64,000 nucleotides of DNA from Actinomycetota bacterium. Its GTDB lineage: Bacteria; Actinomycetota; Actinomycetes; S36-B12; CAIYMF01. Both the position numbers and the translations under genes were made by a program. Below, one piece after another: positions 6,949 through 14,494 of the stretch. Each line of letters opens with the position of its first letter. Position 1 is the first letter of the stretch. The DNA is taken from the NCBI GenBank assembly GCA_020161245.1, contig JAIUOK010000011.1:23627-87626 (forward strand). The letters run 5' to 3'. The notes beneath the pieces are model-generated. The model searched no databases. It saw only the letters and a list, made by a program, of their open reading frames with translations, and was not told the DNA's origin.

Positions 6949-8130
6949 TCAGACGAGCTCGGGTGTGCGGGTCCTCTCGCCGGCGAGCGAGTAGAAGAAC
7001 AGTGCCACCGGCCGGTAGATCGCGTGCGCGAACTTCGTGAAGGGCAGGAGCAGCATGAGCTCCATGGCCACGGCGACGTGCAGCAGGAAGAACCAGTAGC
7101 CCCACGTGGGTGCATCCGGCACGTACAGGGCGACCTCGATGACGAACCCGGTGAGGCCGGTGAGGAACAGCAGGATGAGCAGGAGCCAGTCCGACGGCTT
7201 CGACGTCATGGCCGCACGGTTGTACTTCGTGGCGCGGTTGATCATGAACCAGGTGACGCCGTACATCAGCATGAGGCCGGCGACCGTGCCCAGCAGCCGG
7301 GTCGGGTACCAGATGGGCACCGGGGTCCCGGTCGCCTTCACCCCGACGATGTCGAGGGCGTAGTTGATCGTGGTGGCGGCCAGCAGGCCGAGGAAGCCCC
7401 AGATCGTCATCGCGTGGATGAACCAGCGGCGGCGGTACCACGGCTCCACCGGGGCATCGTCCTTGCAGTCCTCGCGGTACCGGCGCTGCCCCAGCGACTC
7501 GACCGCGACCGACGACCACGCCGCCTTCCAGGCGCGGCCCAGCTGCGCTTTGCCGCCGAGCAGGGACCGGAAGGTCACGCCCTCGTGCCGGGAGATCCGC
7601 ACGACCATGGTGGCCACGCCGGCCAGGCCGGCCACGGCCATGAGGCCCATGACCGCGATGCCCAGCCAGTGGATGACCGGGTACGGGACGAACTCGAACA
7701 GCGCCAGCGTGGAGCCTTCGACCGGCTCGCGCATGCCGTACATGAACGTGGCGAAGAACGCCGCGACGGCGATCGCGATGATCGTGCCACCCAGGGTGCT
7801 GGTGAACAGCACGCGGGCGAGCCTCGTGCGGTCGTAGCTGGCGATGGCGTAGCGGCGCGCGGTCGCCATGAACTCGCCGGGGTCGGCGTCGGTCGGGCAG
7901 CTGTCGCTGCACAGGCCGCAGTGGTAGCAGGTCCACAGCTCCTTGCTGGCCAGCAGGTCGTCCTTGAGACCGACCTGGGCGAGCCGGATGACGCGGCGCG
8001 GGAACGTGGCGTCGTTGTCGGCGAGCGGGCAGATCGCCGTGCAGTTGCCGCAGCTGAAGCAGGCCGAGACGTCGACCGCTCCGAACTTCTTCATGTCGGC
8101 CAGGAGGTCGACATCCACCATGGAGCTCAC
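6949..8130 (-). CDS. QmoC-like protein: HdrC 4Fe-4S domain plus cytochrome b-type membrane domain
   Basis: A 393-residue membrane protein. Residues 24-34 and 68-78 are two CxxCxxCxxxCP clusters (CFSCGNCTAICP, CYHCGLCSDSCP), as in HdrC. About six hydrophobic helices follow, resembling the HdrE/NarI-type cytochrome b domain, with histidines suited to haem ligation (HWLG, FIHAM, LLHVAVAMELM). This HdrC-HdrE fusion and its length match QmoC, which passes electrons between menaquinone and soluble HdrA-like subunits in sulfate reducers. Its ATG overlaps the previous stop (ATGA). Together with the two HdrA-like proteins it would form a QmoABC-type complex on the inner face of the membrane. No aprAB or dsrAB genes are in the window. 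Confidence 0.88.
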   Translation of the reverse strand: MSSMVDVDLLADMKKFGAVDVSACFSCGNCTAICPLADNDATFPRRVIRLAQVGLKDDLLASKELWTCYHCGLCSDSCPTDADPGEFMATARRYAIASYDRTRLARVLFTSTLGGTIIAIAVAAFFATFMYGMREPVEGSTLALFEFVPYPVIHWLGIAVMGLMAVAGLAGVATMVVRISRHEGVTFRSLLGGKAQLGRAWKAAWSSVAVESLGQRRYREDCKDDAPVEPWYRRRWFIHAMTIWGFLGLLAATTINYALDIVGVKATGTPVPIWYPTRLLGTVAGLMLMYGVTWFMINRATKYNRAAMTSKPSDWLLLILLFLTGLTGFVIEVALYVPDAPTWGYWFFLLHVAVAMELMLLLPFTKFAHAIYRPVALFFYSLAGERTRTPELV

Positions 8131-8378
8131 GACGCGTCTCCCTTGTCGAACGCCTCGTACAGGAAGTAGCCGTCGTCGTCTGCCTCGGGCAGCTCGACGA
8201 CGTGGCCGAACCGGCGCATGCCCATCACCCAGAAGACCACCTCGCGGGCCGGGTGCCCGATCCGCTCGGCGATGGCGGGGACGGTGAGCGGGCCGTCGGC
8301 GAGCGCCTCGAGGATGGGCCGCTGCATGAGCGGCTCCTCCCGGACGATCTCGCGGGGCTCGCGGAGCGATGTGGTCAT
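8127..8378 (-). CDS. Small winged-helix-like protein inside the Hdr operon
   Basis: An 83-residue protein coupled by four-base ATGA overlaps at both ends, to the HdrA-like gene and to the QmoC-like gene. After a polar N-terminus, RPILEALADGPLTVPAIAER followed by IGHPAREVVFWVMGMRRFG reads as a winged helix-turn-helix, ending in an acidic tail (PEADDDGYFLYE). It has no cysteines, so it is not an electron carrier. The coupling implies fixed stoichiometry with the complex; it may be an assembly or regulatory subunit. I know of no named family for it. Confidence 0.75.
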   Translation of the reverse strand: MTTSLREPREIVREEPLMQRPILEALADGPLTVPAIAERIGHPAREVVFWVMGMRRFGHVVELPEADDDGYFLYEAFDKGDAS

Positions 8379-10150
8379 GAGACCGGCACCTCCACCAGGC
8401 TGTCGATCATGGCGGTCATCTGAGCGTCCGTGTAGCCGAGCAGGTCGAGCGCGGCCGTCGGGCAGAGCGGCACGCAGCCGCCGCAGCCCTTGCACACCGC
8501 CGCCGACACCTCGGCGACCGTGCGCCCGCCGGCGTCGCGGGTGCTGATGGCGTCGTACGGGCAGGTGGTGAGGCACTCGCCGCACCCCGTGCAGTCGTCC
8601 ACATGCACCGTGGCGACCAGCGGGTCGAGCTCGGCGACGCCCTTCTTGAGGATCGCGGCGCTCTGGGCGACGGCGGCCATCCCGGACGCCACGCTCTCGG
8701 TGGCCGTCTTCGGGCCCTGGCACGAACCGGCCACCATGACGCCGTCGACCACGGTCTCCACCGGCCGCAGCTTGGGGTGGATCTCGTTGTAGAAGCCGTC
8801 GTCGCCCACCGGCAGCTTGAGCAGGTCCGTGAGCCCGGTGTTGGCGCGCGGCACCATGCCGGTCACCAGGACGACGAGGTCGGCCGGGATCGTGACCTCG
8901 CGGCCGCCGGTCAGGGTGTCGGTCGTGGTGACGGCGAGCCGGCCGTCGCGGCCCTGCTCCACCGACGGCGGGGTGTCGTCCGGGTAGGTCATGTACACAG
9001 CGCCGTTCTCGCGCGCCTGGGTGTACATCAGCTCGTACTTGCCGTAGGTCCGCACACCGCGGTTGAGGTGGAACTGCCGGATCTGCGGGTCGAGGGCCGA
9101 CACCAGGATCGAGGCGTGAGCGGTGGCCGCGCAGCAGAACTTCGAGCAGTACTCGTTGCCGCCCGGCTGCCGGCTCCCCACGCAGTACACGTAGGCGATC
9201 GAGCGGACCGGGCGACCCAGGTGCACGAGCGTCCCGCCGCCGGCGGCGTCGACGAGCTCCTTGAACTCGGGGAGGGTGAGCACGCCGTCGATGCCGTAGC
9301 CGAACTCGCCGTTCTCGGGCTCGTAGCTGTCGAAACCGGTGGCGATGATGATGGAGCCGACGGTGGCACGGATGGTCTCCGGCGGATCGCCGGCCACCTC
9401 GACGACGGCCTCGTAGTTGCCGAAGCTGCCCGACTTGCCGACCAGCTGAGCACCGGTCAGGACCGTGATGCTCGAGCGGCGCGAGACCTGCTCCGTGAGC
9501 GCGGCGATCTGCTCCCTGCCGGAGCGGTCGTTGGGGAACATCGCCCCGAAGCGGCCGGCCCAGCCGCCGACCTCGGGCTCGCGCTCGACGAGGTAGACCT
9601 GCAGGCCGGTGTCGGCCAGACCGATGGCGGCACGCATGCCCGCGATGCCCGCACCGACCACCATCGTCGCGGGAGTCGTCTCGACGACGAGCGGCACCAG
9701 CGGCTCGGAGTTGCGGGTTCGGCCGATACCCGCGCGAACCAGGTTGATCGCCTTCTGGGTCGCCCCGTCGGGGTCGTCGCCGTGCGCCCACGAGTCCTGC
9801 TCGCGGATGTTGACCTGCGTGTAGGCGTAGGGGTTGAGATCGGCCCGCTTGGAGACGCCGCGGAAGGTGATCTGGTGGAGCTTCGGCGAGCAGGACGCGA
9901 CGACGAGGCCGTCGAGGCCCTGCTCCCTGATCTGGTCGATCATGTCGTGCTGGGTGCCGTCGGAGCAGGCGAACATCGTGGTCTCGGCCACCACGACGCC
10001 GGGCTCGTCCTTGAGCGCGTCGCGGACGGCGGCCACGTCGACGTAGTCGGAGATGTTGCCGCCGCAGTGGCAGATGAACACGCCGATCCGGCGCTGGCCG
10101 TCGCCCTCCTCGGGTGGCTTCCCGATCTGGACGTCCACGGGGCCGGTCAT
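8375..10150 (-). CDS. HdrA-like FAD/iron-sulfur oxidoreductase (QmoB-like position)
   Basis: A 591-residue HdrA-family flavoprotein. The N-terminal CHCGGN motif (residues 28-32 region) is typical of HdrA, as is the FAD dinucleotide fold GAGIAGM (166-172). The HdrA cluster region is YCVGSR (322-327) with EYCSKFCC (333-340), and two C-terminal ferredoxin motifs are CTGCGECLTTCP (520-531) and CKGCGGCVPLCP (553-564). ATGA overlaps link it to the genes on both sides. In Hdr and Qmo complexes this subunit relays electrons, and some HdrA proteins bifurcate them. Here it would connect the GltD-containing HdrA to the membrane subunit. Confidence 0.9.
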   Translation of the reverse strand: MTGPVDVQIGKPPEEGDGQRRIGVFICHCGGNISDYVDVAAVRDALKDEPGVVVAETTMFACSDGTQHDMIDQIREQGLDGLVVASCSPKLHQITFRGVSKRADLNPYAYTQVNIREQDSWAHGDDPDGATQKAINLVRAGIGRTRNSEPLVPLVVETTPATMVVGAGIAGMRAAIGLADTGLQVYLVEREPEVGGWAGRFGAMFPNDRSGREQIAALTEQVSRRSSITVLTGAQLVGKSGSFGNYEAVVEVAGDPPETIRATVGSIIIATGFDSYEPENGEFGYGIDGVLTLPEFKELVDAAGGGTLVHLGRPVRSIAYVYCVGSRQPGGNEYCSKFCCAATAHASILVSALDPQIRQFHLNRGVRTYGKYELMYTQARENGAVYMTYPDDTPPSVEQGRDGRLAVTTTDTLTGGREVTIPADLVVLVTGMVPRANTGLTDLLKLPVGDDGFYNEIHPKLRPVETVVDGVMVAGSCQGPKTATESVASGMAAVAQSAAILKKGVAELDPLVATVHVDDCTGCGECLTTCPYDAISTRDAGGRTVAEVSAAVCKGCGGCVPLCPTAALDLLGYTDAQMTAMIDSLVEVPVS

Positions 10151-12870
10151 ACCGGCACCACCTCCGAGATCTCGGACTGGGTGAGATGGGCGGCCACCTG
10201 GGCGACCGCGGCGCCCGCGTGCAGGATCGAGTCGACGATGTCCTTGGCGCCCGCAGCCGTTCCGGCCACGAAGACGCCCGGGATGGTCGTCTGCCCCGGC
10301 TCGAGCTCCTCGCTCGGCTCGGCGACGTAGTAGTACTCGTCGAGGCGGAGCTTCTCGCCCGTGAACAGCCTCTCGACGTCGCGGTTGGGCTGGATGCCCA
10401 CGGCCAGCACGACGAGGTCGTACTCGGCCTCCACGATGTCCCCGCCGTTCTCGATGTCCTCGTAGCGCAGGCGCAGATCGCCGTTCTCGAGCTCGGTGAC
10501 CTTGGAGACGCGGCCCTTGATGTAGGTGGCGCCCATGTCCTTGGCCTGCTCGTAGAACTCGTCGTAGCGCTTGCCGGCGGCGCGCATGTCCATGTAGTGC
10601 ATGGTCACGTCGGCCAGCGGCAGGGAGCCCATGATCAGCTGGTTCTGCTTGATCGAGTACATGCAGCACAGCTTCGAGCAGAGCGGGTTCCCGACCTGCT
10701 TGTCGCGGGACCCGGTGCAGGAGATGTAGGCGATGCGGTCGGGCACCTTGCCGTCGCCCGGGCGAAGGATCGTGTTGAACGGCCGCGTCGGAGCGAGCAG
10801 GCGGTCCATCTGCATACCCGTGATGACGTTGGGGTACTGGCCGTAGCCGTACTCCGGCTTGAGATCCGCGGCGAACAGCTTGTAGCCCGTGGAGACCACC
10901 ACGGCTCCGACCTCGACCTCGACCTGGTGGTCGTGCATGTCGAGCTTGATCGCGTCGGCAGGGCAGGCGCGCACGCACTCCTGGCACTCGGAGCAGACCC
11001 CGCAGTCCAGGCAGGAGCCTGAGCCGGCCAGCGCCTCGGCCTCGGTCATCGCCGGCTCCAGCTCGTCGAAGCCCACCGGGTTCGCGCTGTGCTGAGTGCC
11101 GGGCCGCACGGGCGCCCGGTGCGTGTAGCTCTGCTGGCGCGCCAGCACCGACTCGTGGTCGACGACCCCGAGCGGGTCGTCGAACAGCGGGAAGCCGGCG
11201 AGCTCGCGGCCGTGGAGCCAGGCGTCGATCATGTAGGCGGCGCGGCGGCCGTGACCCACCGCGTGGGTGATGTCGGAGGCGCCGGTCTCGACGTCGCCGG
11301 CGGCGAAGATGTAGTCCACGTCGCTCTGGAGAGTCAGCGGGTCGACCTTGATCCGGTGGCCGCGGGCGTCGCCGGTCACCTTCTCGTAGGGCTCGTCGTC
11401 GGGCTCCATGCCGACGGCGGAGACGACGACCTCGCACTCGAGGACGAAGTCGCTCCCCGGCACGGGCTCCGGGCGGCGGCGGCCGGATGCGTCGGCCTCG
11501 CCGAGCCGCATGCGCTGGCAGCGCAGGCCGGTGACCGCGCCGCTTGCGTCGGACAGCACCTCGACCGGGGCGACCAGGAACTCGAAGGCCACGCCCTCCA
11601 TCTCGGCCTCGTCGACCTCGACGGAGTGGGCGGGCATCTCCTCGCGACCGCGCCGGTAGGCGACGCGGACGTCCGCGGAGCCGAGGCGCCTGGCGGTGCG
11701 GGCGGCGTCCATCGCCACATTGCCGCCGCCGACGACGACGACGCGCTTGCCGGCGATCGAGGGCAGATCGTCCTCGCTGACGCGGCGCAGGAACTTCAGC
11801 CCGGTGTGGACGCCGGTCGCGTCCTGGCCCGGCACGCCGAGCGCCATCGACCTGGGGGTACCGGTGGCGACGAGCACCGCGTCGTAGCCCTCGGCCTTGA
11901 GCGCCTCGAGGTCGTGGACGGCGTGGTTGGTGCGGATCTCGACGCCGATCGCCGTGACGTTGGCGACGTCCTGGTCGACGACGTCGTGCGGGAGGCGGTA
12001 CTGGGGGATCGCGTGGCGCAGGAACCCGCCGGCCTTGGCCGCCGAGTCGAACATGGTGACCTGGTAGCCGGCGCGGGCGAGCTGCCACGCGGCCGTCAGA
12101 CCAGCAGGACCCGTACCGACGATCGCGACCTTGAACCCGTTGGCCTCGGCGACGTCGACGCCGGGGCCCCTGCCGTCGCCGTAGTGCAGGTCCGCAACGA
12201 ACCTCTTGAGACGGCGGATCGGGATGGTGCCCTCGAGAAGGCTGCGGGTGCACTCGCTCTCGCACGGCGCGTAGCAGGCGCGGCCGAGGGTGCCGACGAG
12301 CGGCGTCGCCTCGAGGACGAGCTGGAACGCCTCCTCGTACTTGCCGGAGCGGATGAGGGAGACGTAGCCGTGGGCCTTGATGCCGGCGGGGCAGCTCGCG
12401 ATGCAGGGCGACGTGCCTGCGCGCTCGATGACCGCCTTCTTCGGCACCGCCTGCGGGAACGGGATGTAGGCCGCGTGGCGCGGCACGAGGTCGGCGTTGA
12501 ACTGGTCCGGCACGGCGACGGTGCACGCCATCTGGCAGTCGGAGCAGCCCGTGCAGGCCGCCCAGTCGACGAAGGTCGACTTCTGCTTGACGGCCGCAGT
12601 GAAGCGACCGTCCTCGCCGCGCCGGATCTGCTCGACCTCGGCGTACGTCATCGTGTGGACGTTGGGGTGGTTGATCGTCGAGGACATCTTCGGTCCGGAG
12701 ATGCAGCTCGCGCAGTCGAGGGTCGGGAAGACCTTGCTGAGCAGGATCATCCGGCCGCCGACGCTCGCCTCCTTCTCGACGAGCAGGACCTTGTAGCCCA
12801 TGTCGCCGAGCTTGATCGACGACTCCATGCCGGCGATACCGCTGCCGACGACCATGACGTCGTACTTCAT
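10147..12870 (-). CDS. HdrA with an inserted GltD/NfnB-type NAD(P)H-flavoprotein module
   Basis: A 907-residue fusion. Residues 1-120 begin an HdrA fold (FAD motif GSGIAGM, cluster CTGCSDCQMAC at 106-116). About 150-595 is a GltD-like insertion with its own N-terminal cysteines (CIASCPAG, CYAPCESEC), a second FAD motif GTGPAG (252-257) and a nucleotide motif GGGNVAMD (381-388). The HdrA sequence then resumes with CLDCGVCSECQECVRACP, CTGSR and PLCSKLCC. GltD modules take electrons from NADPH or NADH, so this subunit plausibly joins a pyridine-nucleotide pool to the Hdr complex. Start ATG at 12870, GGAG eight bases upstream. The insertion is the most unusual feature of the operon. Confidence 0.9.
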   Translation of the reverse strand: MKYDVMVVGSGIAGMESSIKLGDMGYKVLLVEKEASVGGRMILLSKVFPTLDCASCISGPKMSSTINHPNVHTMTYAEVEQIRRGEDGRFTAAVKQKSTFVDWAACTGCSDCQMACTVAVPDQFNADLVPRHAAYIPFPQAVPKKAVIERAGTSPCIASCPAGIKAHGYVSLIRSGKYEEAFQLVLEATPLVGTLGRACYAPCESECTRSLLEGTIPIRRLKRFVADLHYGDGRGPGVDVAEANGFKVAIVGTGPAGLTAAWQLARAGYQVTMFDSAAKAGGFLRHAIPQYRLPHDVVDQDVANVTAIGVEIRTNHAVHDLEALKAEGYDAVLVATGTPRSMALGVPGQDATGVHTGLKFLRRVSEDDLPSIAGKRVVVVGGGNVAMDAARTARRLGSADVRVAYRRGREEMPAHSVEVDEAEMEGVAFEFLVAPVEVLSDASGAVTGLRCQRMRLGEADASGRRRPEPVPGSDFVLECEVVVSAVGMEPDDEPYEKVTGDARGHRIKVDPLTLQSDVDYIFAAGDVETGASDITHAVGHGRRAAYMIDAWLHGRELAGFPLFDDPLGVVDHESVLARQQSYTHRAPVRPGTQHSANPVGFDELEPAMTEAEALAGSGSCLDCGVCSECQECVRACPADAIKLDMHDHQVEVEVGAVVVSTGYKLFAADLKPEYGYGQYPNVITGMQMDRLLAPTRPFNTILRPGDGKVPDRIAYISCTGSRDKQVGNPLCSKLCCMYSIKQNQLIMGSLPLADVTMHYMDMRAAGKRYDEFYEQAKDMGATYIKGRVSKVTELENGDLRLRYEDIENGGDIVEAEYDLVVLAVGIQPNRDVERLFTGEKLRLDEYYYVAEPSEELEPGQTTIPGVFVAGTAAGAKDIVDSILHAGAAVAQVAAHLTQSEISEVVPV

Positions 12871-12916
12871 CCTGGGCTCCGCTTCGATGACGGTGCAGGG
12901 CAGGCCGACGGCCCGG

Positions 12917-13402
12917 CTACACGAAGAGGTTGACGTTGGCCTCGTCGGCCTCGCCGAGGTAGCTCGCGACGCCGACGCACTCGACGCCGTCGATGAGCTC
13001 CTCCGGGCTGATGCCCATGACGTCCATGGACATCGTGCACGCCACGAACTTGATGCCCTGCTCGCGCGCTGACTCGATGAGCTCGTCGAGCGACATGACG
13101 TTCTTCTGCTTCATCACGTGCTTGAACATCCGCGGGCCGGCGCCCCCGAAGTTCATGTGCGACAGCTTCAGCTTGTCCGTGCCGCGCGGCATCATCGCCG
13201 CGAACGCCTTCTGCAGGCCGGTCTTGCCGTCGACCTTGATCTTCTCCGGCTTCCGCAGGGCGTTGAGCCCCCAGAACGTGAAGAACATCGTGACGTCGTC
13301 ACCCATGGCGGCTGCGCCGTTGGCGATGACGAACGCCGCGAACACCCGGTCGAAGTCTCCGCTGAAGACGATGATCGTCTTCTTGCTGGTGTCCACTTCC
13401 AC
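12917..13402 (-). CDS. DsrE2-like (DsrE/F/DrsH family) sulfur-relay protein
   Basis: A 161-residue protein (159 if the second GTG at 13396, with better ribosome-site spacing, is used). It starts KKTIIVFSGDFDRVFAAFVIANGAAAMG (in parts), the DsrE fold, and carries FVACTMSMDVMG with Cys122 at the position used for persulfide transfer in DsrE2, plus Cys142. DsrE2 proteins hand sulfane sulfur to or from TusA in sulfur-oxidising bacteria. A TusA gene is two genes upstream in the same operon. No membrane segment is evident beyond a mildly hydrophobic helix, so it is probably cytoplasmic. Confidence 0.88.
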   Translation of the reverse strand: MEVDTSKKTIIVFSGDFDRVFAAFVIANGAAAMGDDVTMFFTFWGLNALRKPEKIKVDGKTGLQKAFAAMMPRGTDKLKLSHMNFGGAGPRMFKHVMKQKNVMSLDELIESAREQGIKFVACTMSMDVMGISPEELIDGVECVGVASYLGEADEANVNLFV

Positions 13403-13428
13403 ACTTCCCTAGGTCGCGCGCGGGCGCG

Positions 13429-13854
13429 TCAGGCCGTGACCGGCCCGATCTCGACGAGCTGCGCCGAGAACTCGCGCATGTACTTGACGAACGGCTCTGC
13501 GCAGACGGAGCAGACGGCTGCCATCCGCAGGCGCTGCGGATCGATTCCCTGCTCCCGCATGAGCGCCTGGGCTGCGTCCGCCAGCTTCGCCGTGCGGCTC
13601 GCACAGTCGGGCAGGTAGGCGCACTCCTCGCCGTCGGAGGCGATGAAGACACCGTCGATGCCGTTGTGCAGAGCCCGGAGGATCCAGCTGGGCCGGATGC
13701 CGCTGCTGCAGGGCACCGCGATGGTCGTCGCGGTAGCCGGGTAGTGCAGGTGCCGGCTGCCGGCGAGGTCGATGCCCGGATCCGAGATGTTGTGGGTGGA
13801 GAACACCAGGATCCGCGGCTTGAACGCGACCTCCGCGATCGTCGCCGTGGCCAT
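13429..13854 (-). CDS. MvhD-like hydrogenase iron-sulfur subunit homologue
   Basis: A 141-residue protein aligning with the MvhD (F420-non-reducing hydrogenase delta) family: DLAGSRHLHYP, VPCSSGIRPSWILRALHNG, DGVFIASDGEECAYL and a Gly-Ile-Asp-Pro-x-Arg-Leu-Arg segment. MvhD subunits hold a 2Fe-2S cluster and dock on HdrA, and the domain also occurs at the end of QmoB. Here the N-terminal CxxC (usual CNWC-type) is replaced by STHN (19-22), so at least two cluster ligands are missing; C49, C78, C84, C115 and C118 remain. It may still bridge HdrA, or bind a different cofactor or persulfide. It ends 26 bases before the DsrE2-like start. Confidence 0.85.
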   Translation of the reverse strand: MATATIAEVAFKPRILVFSTHNISDPGIDLAGSRHLHYPATATTIAVPCSSGIRPSWILRALHNGIDGVFIASDGEECAYLPDCASRTAKLADAAQALMREQGIDPQRLRMAAVCSVCAEPFVKYMREFSAQLVEIGPVTA

Positions 13855-13858
13855 GGCG

Positions 13859-14119
13859 CTACTTCGTCTTCCGCAGGTACAGCTTGATGCAGCCGGCCTC
13901 GTCGAACGCGCCCAGGTAGTCGTGGCCCATCTTCTTGGACCAGGCCGGGATGTCCTTGAGGGTGCCGGAGTCGGTCGCCTGGACCTCCATCACGCCGCCG
14001 ACAGCGAGGCCGCCGATGGCCTTCTTGGCAGCGAGGATGGGGCCGGGGCAGGAGACGCCGCGCGCGTCGACCACCAGGTCGGCGGACAGTGCCTTGAGCT
14101 CTTCGGTCGTGACGGTCAT
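13859..14119 (-). CDS. TusA-family sulfurtransferase
   Basis: An 86-residue TusA-like sulfur carrier. The invariant CPGP motif has its persulfide cysteine at residue 24 (DARGVSCPGPILAAKKAI), and the C-terminal half has the expected beta-alpha-beta pattern. The start ATG at 14119 has AAGGAG six bases upstream. It is the first gene of the minus-strand sulfur/Hdr operon and lies four bases before the MvhD-like gene. With DsrE2 it suggests trafficking of protein-bound sulfane sulfur to the HdrA-like complex. Confidence 0.93.
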   Translation of the reverse strand: MTVTTEELKALSADLVVDARGVSCPGPILAAKKAIGGLAVGGVMEVQATDSGTLKDIPAWSKKMGHDYLGAFDEAGCIKLYLRKTK

Positions 14120-14186
14120 CGTGGCTCCTTCGTCGGTGCGGCGCTGGGTGCGCCGCCGTGATCCACCTCTTCGACCGTACGCTCAC

Positions 14187-14214
14187 GGAATAGTGGTTTC
14201 TTGCTCAAGCACAA
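14187..14214 (-). promoter_or_regulatory. Weak candidate promoter of the tusA operon
   Basis: On the minus strand TTGTGC and TATTCC are 16 bases apart, about 70 bases before the tusA start. Both hexamers are poor matches to consensus, and the CsoR-like boxes lie upstream of it, so the true promoter may be elsewhere. Confidence 0.25.
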
Positions 14215-14254
14215 GGGTTCTCGTGCCTCGTGCGTCACGGAAGGTGAGCCTCAC

Positions 14255-14276
14255 ATACCCCCAGGGGTAGGGGTAT
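14255..14276. promoter_or_regulatory. CsoR/CstR-like operator 1
   Basis: A composite palindrome: ATACCCC at 14255-14261, GGGGTA at 14264-14269 and GGGGTAT at 14270-14276. CsoR-family repressors recognise TACCCC...GGGGTA inverted repeats. The CstR branch of that family senses persulfides and controls sulfur-relay genes, which would suit tusA/dsrE2. No repressor gene is in the window. Confidence 0.55.
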
Positions 14277-14350
14277 GCAGCCTGATCGGCAGTGCTTCGC
14301 CGCAGGGTCGGATGTCTGCACGCTCACATCGGCACGACGCGCTCGACCGA

Positions 14351-14364
14351 TACCCCCGCGGGTA
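14351..14364. promoter_or_regulatory. CsoR/CstR-like operator 2
   Basis: Inverted repeat TACCC-CCGC-GGGTA, about 95 bases from the first box and 131 bases before the malic enzyme start. It could place the malic enzyme under the same control as the divergent sulfur operon. Confidence 0.45.
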
Positions 14365-14494
14365 CCGTGGCAGAGCCGGCACAACGACCGCGGCGGCGCG
14401 TCGGACTGGCTCCGTCCGCACCACCAGCGCCGCCGCGGCCCCGGCGGCGCGGGAGCCGCAGGGCGCGCCGACCCCCTGGCGAGACGAGGAACCC

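Noticed and set aside
11089..12933. Long plus-strand frame (about 610 residues) opposite the HdrA-GltD gene
   Set aside because: Composition is Asp/Gly/Ala/Val/Arg repeats from reverse-complement codons; the minus strand encodes a recognisable protein.
14201..14494. N-terminal extension of malic enzyme to a start at 14201
   Set aside because: The added residues have no similarity to malic enzymes and run through the CsoR-like boxes; GTG 14495 gives family length and a ribosome site.
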